Below are positions 6,711 to 13,015 of a stretch of 13,230 nt of DNA, one piece after another. The notes below the pieces were generated by a model that worked only from the letters and a program-made list of their open reading frames with translations, searched no databases and was not told where the DNA came from. Each line of letters opens with the position of its first letter. Position 1 is the stretch's first letter. Both the position numbers and the translations under genes were made by a program. This DNA is from Candidatus Yanofskybacteria bacterium RIFCSPHIGHO2_01_FULL_39_8b (lineage in GTDB: Bacteria; Patescibacteriota; Minisyncoccia; 2-02-FULL-40-12; GWA2-44-9), in the NCBI GenBank assembly GCA_001794015.1, contig MGIZ01000056.1, positions 3,951 through 17,180 on the forward strand, given 5' to 3'.

Positions 6711-7754
6711 ATGATCCCATTCATTATTGGCCGGAATAAATTGACTATTTTAATAATCGCTATTTCGATAGCGGTTATTTTTATTTTAACGACCCTTTTT
6801 TGTTTATATGTTCCGGCTGATAGGCTGGATGAGAATTCGGTTGAAATAAACATAGAAGAAGGAGACGGACTGGCAATTGTCGCTCAAAAATTAAATGATG
6901 CCGGTCTTATTCGGAGCCGAACCTTGTTTATAATATATGTTAAAGTGAGCGGATGGGATAATGATTTAAAAGCCGGCAGATATGTTTTTTCCAGATCGCT
7001 TAGTAGTTCTAAAATTGTTTCATTGATTGTCGAAGGCAGATCAGAGTCGGATGATGTTATAGTAGCAATTCCCGAAGGGGTGAATATATGGGAAATTGAT
7101 AAAAAGTTAGCTGATTTAGACTATATATCGGAGGGAGAATTTGCTTCACCATATTATAGTGATGAGGGATATCTTTTTCCTGACACATACCGCCTGCACA
7201 ACGACCAACAACTAATGACTAACGACCAACGACTTGTGGAAGAACTAAGAATAAAAATGGGGGAGAATTTTCAGAATAAAACAGGGGAACTGTTTAAAAA
7301 CTTAAGCTTAGAGAAGCAGAAAGAAATTATTATCGTAGCGTCAATTTTGGAAAAAGAAGCCAAGACCGAAGAAGATATGAAGCTGGTGGCGGGGATAATG
7401 TATAAACGGCTCGACACGGGGATGCTGCTTCAGATTGATGCGACGGTGATATATGGAGCATGTTTAAAAACCTACAACCTACAACCTGCAACTTACAACC
7501 TAAAAAATTGCGATGTGACATTTCAGAGTCCGGCAAAGGAAATCAAAATTGACGGACCGCACAATACATATATAAGAAAAGGATTGCCTCTTACGCCGAT
7601 ATCAAATCCCGGCCTTAAGTCCATTGAAGCGGCTTTAAATCCGACGCCAAGCGATTACCTATATTATCTTTCAACTCGTGACGGCAGTCAGCTGATCTAT
7701 TCTAAAACTCCGGCGGAACATGCGGGGAACCGTAAAAAATATTTGGGATTGTAA
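6711..7754 (+). CDS. mltG: Endolytic murein transglycosylase MltG
   Basis: 347 aa. Residues 10-33 are a single N-terminal membrane anchor, and about 43-110 are the LysM-like region. The YceG/MltG catalytic domain follows, with PEGVNIWEI (121-129), GYLFPDTY (153-160), ASILEKEA (210-217, catalytic Glu probably E214), then HNTYIRKGLPLTPISNPG (284-301) and a C-terminal NPTPSDYLYYLS. MltG cuts nascent peptidoglycan strands near the inner membrane and sets glycan length. Two spacers look foreign: residues 162-174 and 252-265 are each encoded by five tandem heptamers, yet the frame and all family motifs survive. There is no clear Shine-Dalgarno site. It follows the ligase-like gene by 29 nt and is probably cotranscribed with it. 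Confidence 0.93.
   Translation: MIPFIIGRNKLTILIIAISIAVIFILTTLFCLYVPADRLDENSVEINIEEGDGLAIVAQKLNDAGLIRSRTLFIIYVKVSGWDNDLKAGRYVFSRSLSSSKIVSLIVEGRSESDDVIVAIPEGVNIWEIDKKLADLDYISEGEFASPYYSDEGYLFPDTYRLHNDQQLMTNDQRLVEELRIKMGENFQNKTGELFKNLSLEKQKEIIIVASILEKEAKTEEDMKLVAGIMYKRLDTGMLLQIDATVIYGACLKTYNLQPATYNLKNCDVTFQSPAKEIKIDGPHNTYIRKGLPLTPISNPGLKSIEAALNPTPSDYLYYLSTRDGSQLIYSKTPAEHAGNRKKYLGL
7201..7235 (+). repeat. Heptamer tandem repeat in mltG, tract 1
   Basis: Five 7-nt units: ACGACCA, ACAACTA, ATGACTA, ACGACCA, ACGACTT. They encode the NDQQLMTNDQRL segment just after the conserved FPDTY. Confidence 0.75.
7470..7504 (+). repeat. Heptamer tandem repeat in mltG, tract 2
   Basis: Five 7-nt units: ACCTACA, ACCTACA, ACCTGCA, ACTTACA, ACCTAAA. 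They encode TYNLQPATYNLK in a loop of the catalytic domain. The unit differs from tract 1 (ACCTACA versus ACGACCA), but unit length, copy number and A-C-rich character are the same. Confidence 0.8.
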
Positions 7755-7770
7755 AAATATTGCCGTTATT

Positions 7771-7799
7771 TTGACAAAAAATAAGCTTTTTGTTAGTAT
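7771..7799 (+). promoter_or_regulatory. rplJ promoter
   Basis: A consensus TTGACA (7771-7776), a 17-nt spacer and TAGTAT (7794-7799) lie immediately before the L10 leader. They give the stalk operon its own start, independent of mltG. Confidence 0.65.
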
Positions 7800-7802
7800 C
7801 TA

Positions 7803-7889
7803 CTTACCGTAGACAGCGTGATGAACGCCGAGGTATAATAAGGTCGAAACCTTGTTTAGTTTCTACGGATAAAACCGTAGTTTTATTTT
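7803..7889 (+). promoter_or_regulatory. Ribosomal protein L10 leader with attenuator
   Basis: The 5' part (CCGTAGACAGCGTGATGAAC, then GCCGAGGT, from 7807) matches the conserved core of L10 leader RNAs. CCGTAG (7807-7812) can pair with CTACGG (7863-7868), closing the leader. The same CTACGG can instead pair with CCGTAG (7875-7880) to form a terminator hairpin followed by TTTTATTTT right up to the ATG. A further hairpin AAGGT-CGAA-ACCTT lies at 7839-7852. Binding of the L10(L12) complex to such leaders provides feedback control in other bacteria. The two exclusive pairings here fit transcription attenuation. Confidence 0.8.
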
Positions 7890-8426
7890 ATGAAAAGCAG
7901 AATACAAAAATCAGAAGAATTAAAAAAGTTAAGGGATAAACTGCCAAAGTCAAAAATTACTGTTTTTACTTCGTTTTCCCCTTCGACTGGCTCAGGGCAA
8001 GTAAAATCTAAAGAGAAAGGACTGTCGGTAGCTCAAATGACAGAATTAAAAAGACTGTTAAGAGGAATGAAGTCTGAATATTTTGTTACAAAAAAGACTC
8101 TGATGGATTTGGCTCTGAAAGATAAGAATTATGACGGATTGGATATGTATAAAATGGAAGGCTCAATAGGCTTAGTATTGGGCGAAGACGATCCATACCT
8201 TGTGGCCAAAAAGATATATGAATTTTCCAGAAAGAACCAGTCGCTTCATTTTTGGGGCGCTCTTATAGAGGGAAAGTTTATTGGTAAAGACGGATTCCTT
8301 GAAATAGCTAAATTGTCGTCAAAAGAAGTTTTGTTTGGCCGATTGGTCGGGATGTTGACTTATCCGATGAGGGGATTGGCGGTAGCATTATCCGAAGTGG
8401 CCAAGAAAAAAGAAGCTACCTCGTAA
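7890..8426 (+). CDS. rplJ: Large ribosomal subunit protein uL10
   Basis: 178 aa, slightly long for the family. It builds the base of the L7/L12 stalk on the 50S subunit. Family features: LKKLRDKLPKSKITVFTSF near the start, LSVAQMTELKRLLR (45-58), then YFVTKKTLMDLAL, and a C-terminal helix (LVGMLTYPMRGLAVALSEV) that binds L7/L12 dimers. Residues 30-38 (SPSTGSGQV) are extra and are encoded by a short dispersed repeat, so the protein carries a small neutral insertion in a loop. The ATG follows directly on the U tract of the attenuator, with no Shine-Dalgarno site. Confidence 0.95.
   Translation: MKSRIQKSEELKKLRDKLPKSKITVFTSFSPSTGSGQVKSKEKGLSVAQMTELKRLLRGMKSEYFVTKKTLMDLALKDKNYDGLDMYKMEGSIGLVLGEDDPYLVAKKIYEFSRKNQSLHFWGALIEGKFIGKDGFLEIAKLSSKEVLFGRLVGMLTYPMRGLAVALSEVAKKKEATS
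7978..8001 (+). repeat. Short dispersed repeat inside rplJ, copy 2
   Basis: CCCTTCGACTGGCTCAGGGC and flanking bases are translated in frame as SPSTGSGQ. It is the same repeat family as 458-480, in the opposite orientation. Confidence 0.7.
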
Positions 8427-8441
8427 ATTAAAAAGTAAAAT

Positions 8442-8526
8442 CTAAAAATAAAAAACGATAAGGAAAAATTACAAACCGAATTATTTTTTCTAGTTTTAGT
8501 TTTTTAATTGTCATTTTTATTTTTAG
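8442..8526. repeat. AT-rich inverted repeat between rplJ and rplL
   Basis: CTAAAAATAAAAA (8442-8454) is the exact complement of 8514-8526, within a 115-bp spacer made almost only of A-rich then T-rich text. It may be a processing or attenuation hairpin, or simply low-complexity sequence. The arms could also bring the distant rplL start close to rplJ. Confidence 0.45.
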
Positions 8527-8541
8527 TTTTTAAATTGAAGC

Positions 8542-8913
8542 GTGGACAAAAATCAATTTATTGAACAAGTAGAAAAAATGTCCGTAGCCGAGTTAAACGA
8601 CCTGGTTAAGGCATTGGAAGAAAAGTTTGGAGTTTCAGCCGCGGCTATGACTGTGGCCGGACCGGTTGCCGGCGGTTCAGATGGTGGACCGGCTGAAGAG
8701 AAAGACAGTTTTACGATTATTTTAAAAAGTCCCGGTGAGGCGAAAATTCAGGTTATTAAAGTTCTCCGTGAGATTACCGGTCTTGGTTTGAAAGAAGCTA
8801 AAGATATGACCGATAAGCCAGGTTCGACGGTTAAGGAGAATGTTAAGAAGGCAGATGCCGATGAAATGAAAACAAAGCTAGAGGCCGCGGGAGCAGTTGT
8901 CGAGCTCAAGTAG
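8542..8913 (+). CDS. rplL: Large ribosomal subunit protein bL12 (L7/L12)
   Basis: 123 aa, a normal family length. Residues 1-34 are the N-terminal dimerisation helices (MSVAELNDLVKALEEKFGVS), about 35-52 are the Ala/Gly-rich hinge, and 53-123 are the factor-binding domain with IQVIKVLREITGLGLKEAKD and the terminal EAAGAVVELK. It recruits translation factors to the ribosome stalk through uL10. Start: GTG 8542; a TGA lies in frame 9 nt upstream, and the next Met (13) would cut the dimerisation domain. No Shine-Dalgarno site is visible. Confidence 0.97.
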   Translation: MDKNQFIEQVEKMSVAELNDLVKALEEKFGVSAAAMTVAGPVAGGSDGGPAEEKDSFTIILKSPGEAKIQVIKVLREITGLGLKEAKDMTDKPGSTVKENVKKADADEMKTKLEAAGAVVELK

Positions 8914-8914
8914 A

Positions 8915-8963
8915 CACAATCGAGTTTCTAGCTGGGTATTTATAATTCCCGTTCGTATTGTGG
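8915..8963 (+). terminator. Imperfect hairpin after rplL
   Basis: CACAAT (8915-8920) pairs with ATTGTG further on, with CGAG/TTCG continuing the stem past a bulge. There is no T tract, so it is a weak candidate for the operon end or an RNA-stability hairpin. Confidence 0.25.
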
Positions 8964-9116
8964 CTGATTGAGAATATTGATTCAAGGCTTGATCTTATTC
9001 TTGAAGCCCAGAAAGGCGTGTGGGATGATATTAAAGATATTGGAAGAGATTATAAAAAATTAAGCGATCGCATAGATCGCGCCGAAATTAGGCTGGATGT
9101 GATTGATGCTCGGTAG
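8958..9116 (+). pseudogene. Short coiled-coil ORF, likely gene remnant
   Basis: Starting at a TTG, 52 codons encode a charged helical peptide: IENIDSRLDLILEAQ, then GVWDDIKDIGRDYKKLSDRI and DRAEIRLDVIDAR. The heptad-like spacing resembles the C-terminal half of small coiled-coil proteins common in CPR genomes, whose N-terminal part is missing here. It has no ribosome-binding site or convincing promoter, but is followed by a terminator. It could be a real small protein; decay seems more likely. Confidence 0.3.
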
Positions 9117-9139
9117 CCCTATTTATTTTTGACAATAAG

Positions 9140-9162
9140 ACTGGCTATTTGAGCCGGTTTTT
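9140..9162 (+). terminator. Intrinsic terminator
   Basis: ACTGGCT (9140-9146) pairs with AGCCGGT (9152-9158, one G-T pair) and runs into TTTTT. It isolates the following toxin-antitoxin-like unit from the rplL side. Confidence 0.65.
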
Positions 9163-9189
9163 GGTTTGAATAGGCTTCTGTGGTATAAT
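9161..9189 (+). promoter_or_regulatory. Extended -10 promoter of the AbiEii-type unit
   Basis: TGGTATAAT, an extended -10 with TATAAT at 9184-9189, has a weak -35 TTGGTT (9161-9166) at 17 nt. Transcription would start about on the ATG at 9196, making a leaderless message. Confidence 0.6.
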
Positions 9190-9195
9190 ATTTTT

Positions 9196-9396
9196 ATGAC
9201 CTGGGATTATGATACAAGTGAATATCAAAAACAGGCTAAAGCGGATCCGAAGTGGCATTTAGAGAGGCTTATTAATTACGGTTTAGGAGAAGAAAAAATT
9301 AATAAAGAAATTTTGGAAAAATATTTAAATGGCCTTAATATCCCCGATGAAAAACGGGCGTTTTTGGAACTTCTGCTATGGAACAAGAAATTCTAA
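9196..9396 (+). CDS. Putative antitoxin-like partner of AbiEii protein
   Basis: 66 aa. The ATG at 9196 is chosen over an upstream in-frame TTG (9166), which lies inside the promoter; the -10 places the transcript start at the ATG. The protein is acidic to neutral, helical and without a winged helix: WDYDTSEYQKQAKADPKWHL, then LERLINYGLGEEKINKEIL and KRAFLELLLWNKKF. I know the pattern from small proteins found before AbiEii-like genes in CPR genomes, but it is not AbiEi (no HTH, much too short). Its last 19 nt overlap the toxin-like gene, so the two are translationally linked. The antitoxin role is inferred from position and overlap only. Confidence 0.65.
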   Translation: MTWDYDTSEYQKQAKADPKWHLERLINYGLGEEKINKEILEKYLNGLNIPDEKRAFLELLLWNKKF

Positions 9397-10028
9397 AAAA
9401 ATGGCAAATAAATGTTATTGATTTTGTTTTTTCAAAAGATGAGTTAAATAATTTTTATTTAACTGGTGGGACTGCCTTGGCCGGTTATTATTTGTATCAC
9501 CGGATATCTGATGATTTGGATTTTTTCTCTTTCAACAACTTTGACTCTATGTCTATTCATGCTGTGGCCGAGGAATTAAGAAAAATTATCGGTGCAGACA
9601 AGGCCAGATTCTCTAAACTATATGACCGAAACCAATTTTATTATATGGTTGGCGGAGAAGAATTGAAAATAGAATTTACCAAATATCCTTTTAAACAGCT
9701 AGAACGGGCAGGTAATTTTAAGGGGGTAATTATTGATAGTGAGTACGATATTGCGGTTAATAAATTAATTACAATAACCGATCGCTTTGACCCCAAAGAT
9801 TTTGTTGATTTATATTTTTTACTTCAAAAATATCCGTTGGAAAAGTTACAAGAAGCAGTAAAAATTAAATTTAATACAAAATTAGATCCGATTACTGTTG
9901 GTAGTTCTCTGGCCAAGGTGAAAATGATTAAAGCCTTGCCTAAAATGGTCAAACCCCTTACCATTGAAGAACTAAAAGAATTTTTTAACCTTGAAGCTCG
10001 GAAATTATCCCCTCTGGTTATTAGTTAA
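9378..10028 (+). CDS. AbiEii/AbiGii-family nucleotidyltransferase (toxin-like)
   Basis: 216 aa, short against the roughly 250-300 of AbiEii. The nucleotidyltransferase motifs are all visible: FYLTGGTALAGYYL (27-40) with GGTAL, HRISDDLDFF (41-50) supplying the DxD-type acids D46 and D48, KIEF (97-100) with the third acid E99, DIAVNKL (124-130), and RFDPKDFVDLYFLL (136-149). Related AbiEii/MenT toxins transfer nucleotides to tRNA or other targets and stop growth, and are neutralised by a cognate upstream gene. Here the upstream partner is an unusual 66-aa protein overlapping by 19 nt. Whether it is a toxin or a domesticated transferase is open. Confidence 0.85.
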   Translation: MEQEILKKWQINVIDFVFSKDELNNFYLTGGTALAGYYLYHRISDDLDFFSFNNFDSMSIHAVAEELRKIIGADKARFSKLYDRNQFYYMVGGEELKIEFTKYPFKQLERAGNFKGVIIDSEYDIAVNKLITITDRFDPKDFVDLYFLLQKYPLEKLQEAVKIKFNTKLDPITVGSSLAKVKMIKALPKMVKPLTIEELKEFFNLEARKLSPLVIS

Positions 10029-10034
10029 TATTTT

Positions 10035-10064
10035 TTGAAAAAATAAAAATTTATAAACTATAAA
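10035..10064 (+). promoter_or_regulatory. Candidate promoter of the ASCH gene
   Basis: TTGAAA (10035-10040), an 18-nt spacer and TATAAA (10059-10064). The start would lie about 13 nt before the ATG at 10084. An alternative -10 TATAAA is at 10052-10057. Confidence 0.4.
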
Positions 10065-10083
10065 AATCTTTAAATTTTGACAT

Positions 10084-10422
10084 ATGAAATATACTCTAAA
10101 ATTTAGAGCGATTAATGAAGATATTTTTTTAGATATTAAGTCTGGCAAGAAAACCGTGGAAACAAGAGCGGCGACGGAGAAATATCGGAAAATTAAAGCG
10201 GGGGATACTCTTGTTTTAGTTTGTGGAGGAAATAGGTTTGAAAAGACAGTTAAAAAAGCAGAGGTTTTTAAAACAATCAGAGCCCTCATTAAGGCTTACT
10301 CAATTAAAAAAATAATGCCAAATATTTCTTCGGAAAAAGAATTGCAAGAAGCCTATTATAGCTATCCAAATTATAAAGAAAAAATTAAGAAATTCGGATT
10401 GATTGCCCTAGAGCTAAAATGA
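10084..10422 (+). CDS. ASCH-domain protein
   Basis: 112 aa, a single ASCH (PUA-like) domain. Seen: an N-terminal strand LKFRAINEDIFLDIKSGKKT leading into VETR (the family G-x-KT-x-E-x-R signature, residues 21-28), IKAGDTLVLVC (37-47), a middle IRALIKAYSIKKIMP, and a C-terminal FGLIALEL strand. ASCH proteins bind RNA, and some hydrolyse N4-acetylcytidine (YqfB type). The substrate here cannot be told. It follows the AbiEii-type gene by 55 nt with its own likely promoter and no Shine-Dalgarno site, so membership in the toxin unit is doubtful. Confidence 0.8.
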   Translation: MKYTLKFRAINEDIFLDIKSGKKTVETRAATEKYRKIKAGDTLVLVCGGNRFEKTVKKAEVFKTIRALIKAYSIKKIMPNISSEKELQEAYYSYPNYKEKIKKFGLIALELK

Positions 10423-10462
10423 TGGTATAATATGCGAAGTTCATTTTGCCTACCGTCAGGGC

Positions 10463-10618
10463 TCAATCCGAATTGAAATTTTTAAATATTTTCTCAAGCG
10501 TATCAGCGCTTTTTGTGTTTTCTGTAGTCATTAAGCATTTCCCCTTTTCATAAATTTCAATTTCACGGACAATTCTCTTGTCATAAAAAAGATGAGTTTT
10601 AAAGATGTATGTTTTCAT
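10463..10618 (-). CDS. Small protein, leaderless, unknown function
   Basis: 51 aa: MKTYIFKTHLFYDKRIVREI, then EIYEKGKCLMTTENTKSADT and LEKIFKNFNSD. The opening (Y-F-K..L.YDKRI.REIEI) resembles the first strands of pRiA4b ORF-3-like domains and the ending resembles their TLEEL..FNFD helix, but the similarity is weak and the protein is far shorter. A -10 TATAAT (10624-10629) sits 5 nt upstream of the ATG, with TTGGAT at 10646-10651, so the message would be leaderless like several neighbours. I infer a real gene from the promoter fit and protein-like composition. The region from 10652 to 10780 shows no further gene. Confidence 0.5.
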   Translation of the reverse strand: MKTYIFKTHLFYDKRIVREIEIYEKGKCLMTTENTKSADTLEKIFKNFNSD

Positions 10619-10623
10619 ATAAA

Positions 10624-10651
10624 ATTATAGGCTAAGTATTTTCTAATCCAA
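10624..10651 (-). promoter_or_regulatory. Promoter of the 51-aa gene
   Basis: On the minus strand TTGGAT (10646-10651), a 16-nt spacer and a perfect TATAAT (10624-10629). The expected start coincides with the ATG at 10618. Confidence 0.5.
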
Positions 10652-10780
10652 TAATGAGCCCCAAATACAAATCATATAATCTGTGACGGTCTATTAAATT
10701 ATTAACATAAAATCTATATTATCCTGAAGAAATTTTTGAGGCTAGGAGTCGTGATCAAAACTTGAGAAAGGCGAGAGCGA

Positions 10781-13015
10781 TTACGGCACAACTTTCCAGA
10801 CTTTATTATCTGCCGTAAGCAGATATATTGTGCCACTATCTGATATCGAGGTGCTGACGAGGGACTGGTCGTTATTAAGCTTGATTGTTTTTTCGAGCGA
10901 GCCGGAAGACTTGCTTAAGACATAAATTCTACCCATTTTTTTGTCCACAAGATAAAGGAAGGCTGATTCTTTTGTAGTTAAGAGAGAGCTTTCTGAATTT
11001 ACGGAAATAGAAGTGTTGACTTCAGATTGTTTATTGCCCTTATAATAAGTGGCCAAATAGCCATTTTTAGTCATGATATATATTTTACTGTCCACAGTTA
11101 TTAAAGCCGGCTGAGGCGGCAAGAAGACATCTTTATCAAGCCAGCTCACGGCAGTATTTTTTCCATTGGCGGCATCGATTATTTTATAGATATTGTCTGA
11201 AACAAGCAGATAGAGGTTATCCTGATACGGGTAAACATTTATTATTGTCCCGGATGGGGCAAGTGATGAGGTCTTAAAGTCACCTGTTTTAAAAGTTAAT
11301 GATCCAATTTGGCTCGCCTCACTAGAGCCTCCGGCGGAGTGCGGGCCGGATAGTTTACTGATCATTATCGCTAGCTTTTCTCCGCCGATTAAATAAAGAG
11401 GATTAAAATCAGATACTTTGTTTGTAGTTTCTACCCCGTTCTCGGTTGTTGTCAGGATTACGCCTGAATCAGCTACGGTTGGATCAGACGAGTAAACTAA
11501 TAATTTATTTTTAGCAAAGGTCATAAGCGAACCATTTCCGATTTCTTGGGCGATTTGATAGAGGAGGCTTGGAGACATATTAACGGCTTTATCAATCTCA
11601 TCTAACAAGGTCACCAGTTCTTTTTTAGCAGTTTGGAGGTCTTCATCTTGGGTAGTGGACGTAGCCACTAATGACAATGATTCAAGAAGTGTCCGGCGAG
11701 CTTCAAAAATATTGTTCTGGTCTTTATAACCCTTGGCTAATTCAAGCTGGGATTTAGCTTGCTTAAGAATGGCGTTGGCGGCTTTATCTTCCTTACTTTC
11801 TATGCCGGGTATGGGAAGAGATGGCATCAGGGTCAGCTTAACTAAAATTCCCACGGCAATTATAACCGCAGTCAATGATGCGGTCAGTATCAATTTATTC
11901 TTACTCATAAATGGTTGCCGGCCCATTGTGTATATTCCACTTGGTTTGTATTTTTTCAAGATAATGTTCAAAAAAGTCTCTTTTTTTGCCGACGAAAACT
12001 CGCTCGGTCTGATTATTGGTGACGGTTCGGGCTTATTCGGCTTTGATTGGAGAGGACTTTCTACCGAAACATTCTGGTTGCCCGGATAATAGACGTTGCT
12101 TTTAGGAGGGGGTTCTGTAAATTTTGATTCAATGGAGGGAGTCGATTTAGTTTTAACTGAAAGAGGCTCTTCCGTGGCAATGGGTTTTATTTTTTCAGGA
12201 AGATTTACTTTCGACGGGCGCATGCTTGGCAATTCTTGAAGAGTAGCGGCTGATTTCCCGGCAGTTTTAGTTGTCTTTGCCAGAATTACTTCTGTATTGT
12301 CGGAGCGCAGTTCCCGCGGTTGAGGAGGAATAACTATTGCCGGTTCAGAATGCTTATTTATTGAAATGTGGATGCCGACACAAAGAAAATTCTCGTTGTC
12401 TTTTCTTATTGCGCCAAGTTTTTCGGCAAAATCTTCCGCTCCCAGCTTCAAAAGATCGGCTTTGATGTTTCTCTCCCTGGCTGTTATTGATCTTCCCGGA
12501 TAAAAAGCGAATATTTTATCGCCGGGCATTATCTTACCAGATATTATATTAGAAAATTCTTTTTCCTGGATATGCTCTTTATTAAAAAGATTAATATTAT
12601 TGAGAATGTCTATATTCTCATTATTTCTTGCCAGAACTATCTTAAATTTACCGAGACGGGATATAAATATATTCTCTCCGGCAACGGTAAATATTCCAAT
12701 ATTTATCTTAGTGTCTTTATCGCGGAAAAAATCTTGGAGCACCTCGTTAATTTTTTTGAGGGTTTTAGAAAATGAATCTTTTGATAGAGTATCGGGTTGG
12801 GCATAATATTCACGTTTGGCAAGAGACGAGACCAAATTTATCATATATGAAGTATCTTCCGTTGCCGGTTGGACATGGCCGACTATAAAAAGACTACCCA
12901 AATTATTACTGCTTGAACCTTCATAATTATAAGAAAAAACATCAGCTTGGCCGTCTTCCGGTTTACCTTGCAAGACTATTTCTCTTGTTGTTGGTTTTAT
13001 AAATACGCGATCCAT
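10781..13015 (-). CDS. PP2C-like pseudophosphatase with TM segment and beta-propeller
   Basis: 744 aa. Residues about 1-220 follow the PP2C fold (GSLFIVGHVQP, then INIGIFTVAGENIFISRLGK and IMPGDKIFAFYPG), but the metal-binding DG of the usual ADGMGG is VGHVQP, GDSR is LGKFK and SDG is YPG, so catalysis is unlikely. A Pro/Ser/Lys-rich linker runs from 225 to 350. One membrane segment (about 374-397, LILTASLTAVIIAVGILVKL) follows, then an alpha-helical stretch (408-478). Repeated short beta blades (about 490-744; LYLLVSDNIYKI, KIYIMTKNGYLATYY, TIYLLTADNKVWKV) suggest an extracellular propeller. I infer a membrane-spanning sensor or scaffold with a cytoplasmic PP2C-like end. The start carries the 20-nt motif shared with the ligase-like gene. 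A GC-rich insert sits at residues 556-568. Confidence 0.75.
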   Translation of the reverse strand: MDRVFIKPTTREIVLQGKPEDGQADVFSYNYEGSSSNNLGSLFIVGHVQPATEDTSYMINLVSSLAKREYYAQPDTLSKDSFSKTLKKINEVLQDFFRDKDTKINIGIFTVAGENIFISRLGKFKIVLARNNENIDILNNINLFNKEHIQEKEFSNIISGKIMPGDKIFAFYPGRSITARERNIKADLLKLGAEDFAEKLGAIRKDNENFLCVGIHISINKHSEPAIVIPPQPRELRSDNTEVILAKTTKTAGKSAATLQELPSMRPSKVNLPEKIKPIATEEPLSVKTKSTPSIESKFTEPPPKSNVYYPGNQNVSVESPLQSKPNKPEPSPIIRPSEFSSAKKETFLNIILKKYKPSGIYTMGRQPFMSKNKLILTASLTAVIIAVGILVKLTLMPSLPIPGIESKEDKAANAILKQAKSQLELAKGYKDQNNIFEARRTLLESLSLVATSTTQDEDLQTAKKELVTLLDEIDKAVNMSPSLLYQIAQEIGNGSLMTFAKNKLLVYSSDPTVADSGVILTTTENGVETTNKVSDFNPLYLIGGEKLAIMISKLSGPHSAGGSSEASQIGSLTFKTGDFKTSSLAPSGTIINVYPYQDNLYLLVSDNIYKIIDAANGKNTAVSWLDKDVFLPPQPALITVDSKIYIMTKNGYLATYYKGNKQSEVNTSISVNSESSLLTTKESAFLYLVDKKMGRIYVLSKSSGSLEKTIKLNNDQSLVSTSISDSGTIYLLTADNKVWKVVP
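11311..11350. repeat. GC-rich palindromic insert in the propeller gene
   Basis: GGCTC/GAGCC (11311-11315 and 11325-11329) and TCCGGC/GCCGGA (11330-11335 and 11345-11350) form two adjacent hairpins, much richer in GC than the surroundings. The insert is translated in frame on the minus strand as SGPHSAGGSSEAS between two blades. It looks like a short mobile repeat that became a loop. Confidence 0.45.

Noticed and set aside
9166..9195. TTG at 9166 as start of the small antitoxin-like gene
   Set aside because: This stretch contains the extended -10 promoter, so it is probably not transcribed.
9196..9396. AbiEi antitoxin
   Set aside because: AbiEi is about three times longer and has a winged helix; neither is seen here.
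12572..12806. Two plus-strand open frames opposite the pseudophosphatase gene
   Set aside because: They lie fully within a long, well-supported minus-strand gene and show no family motifs or start signals.
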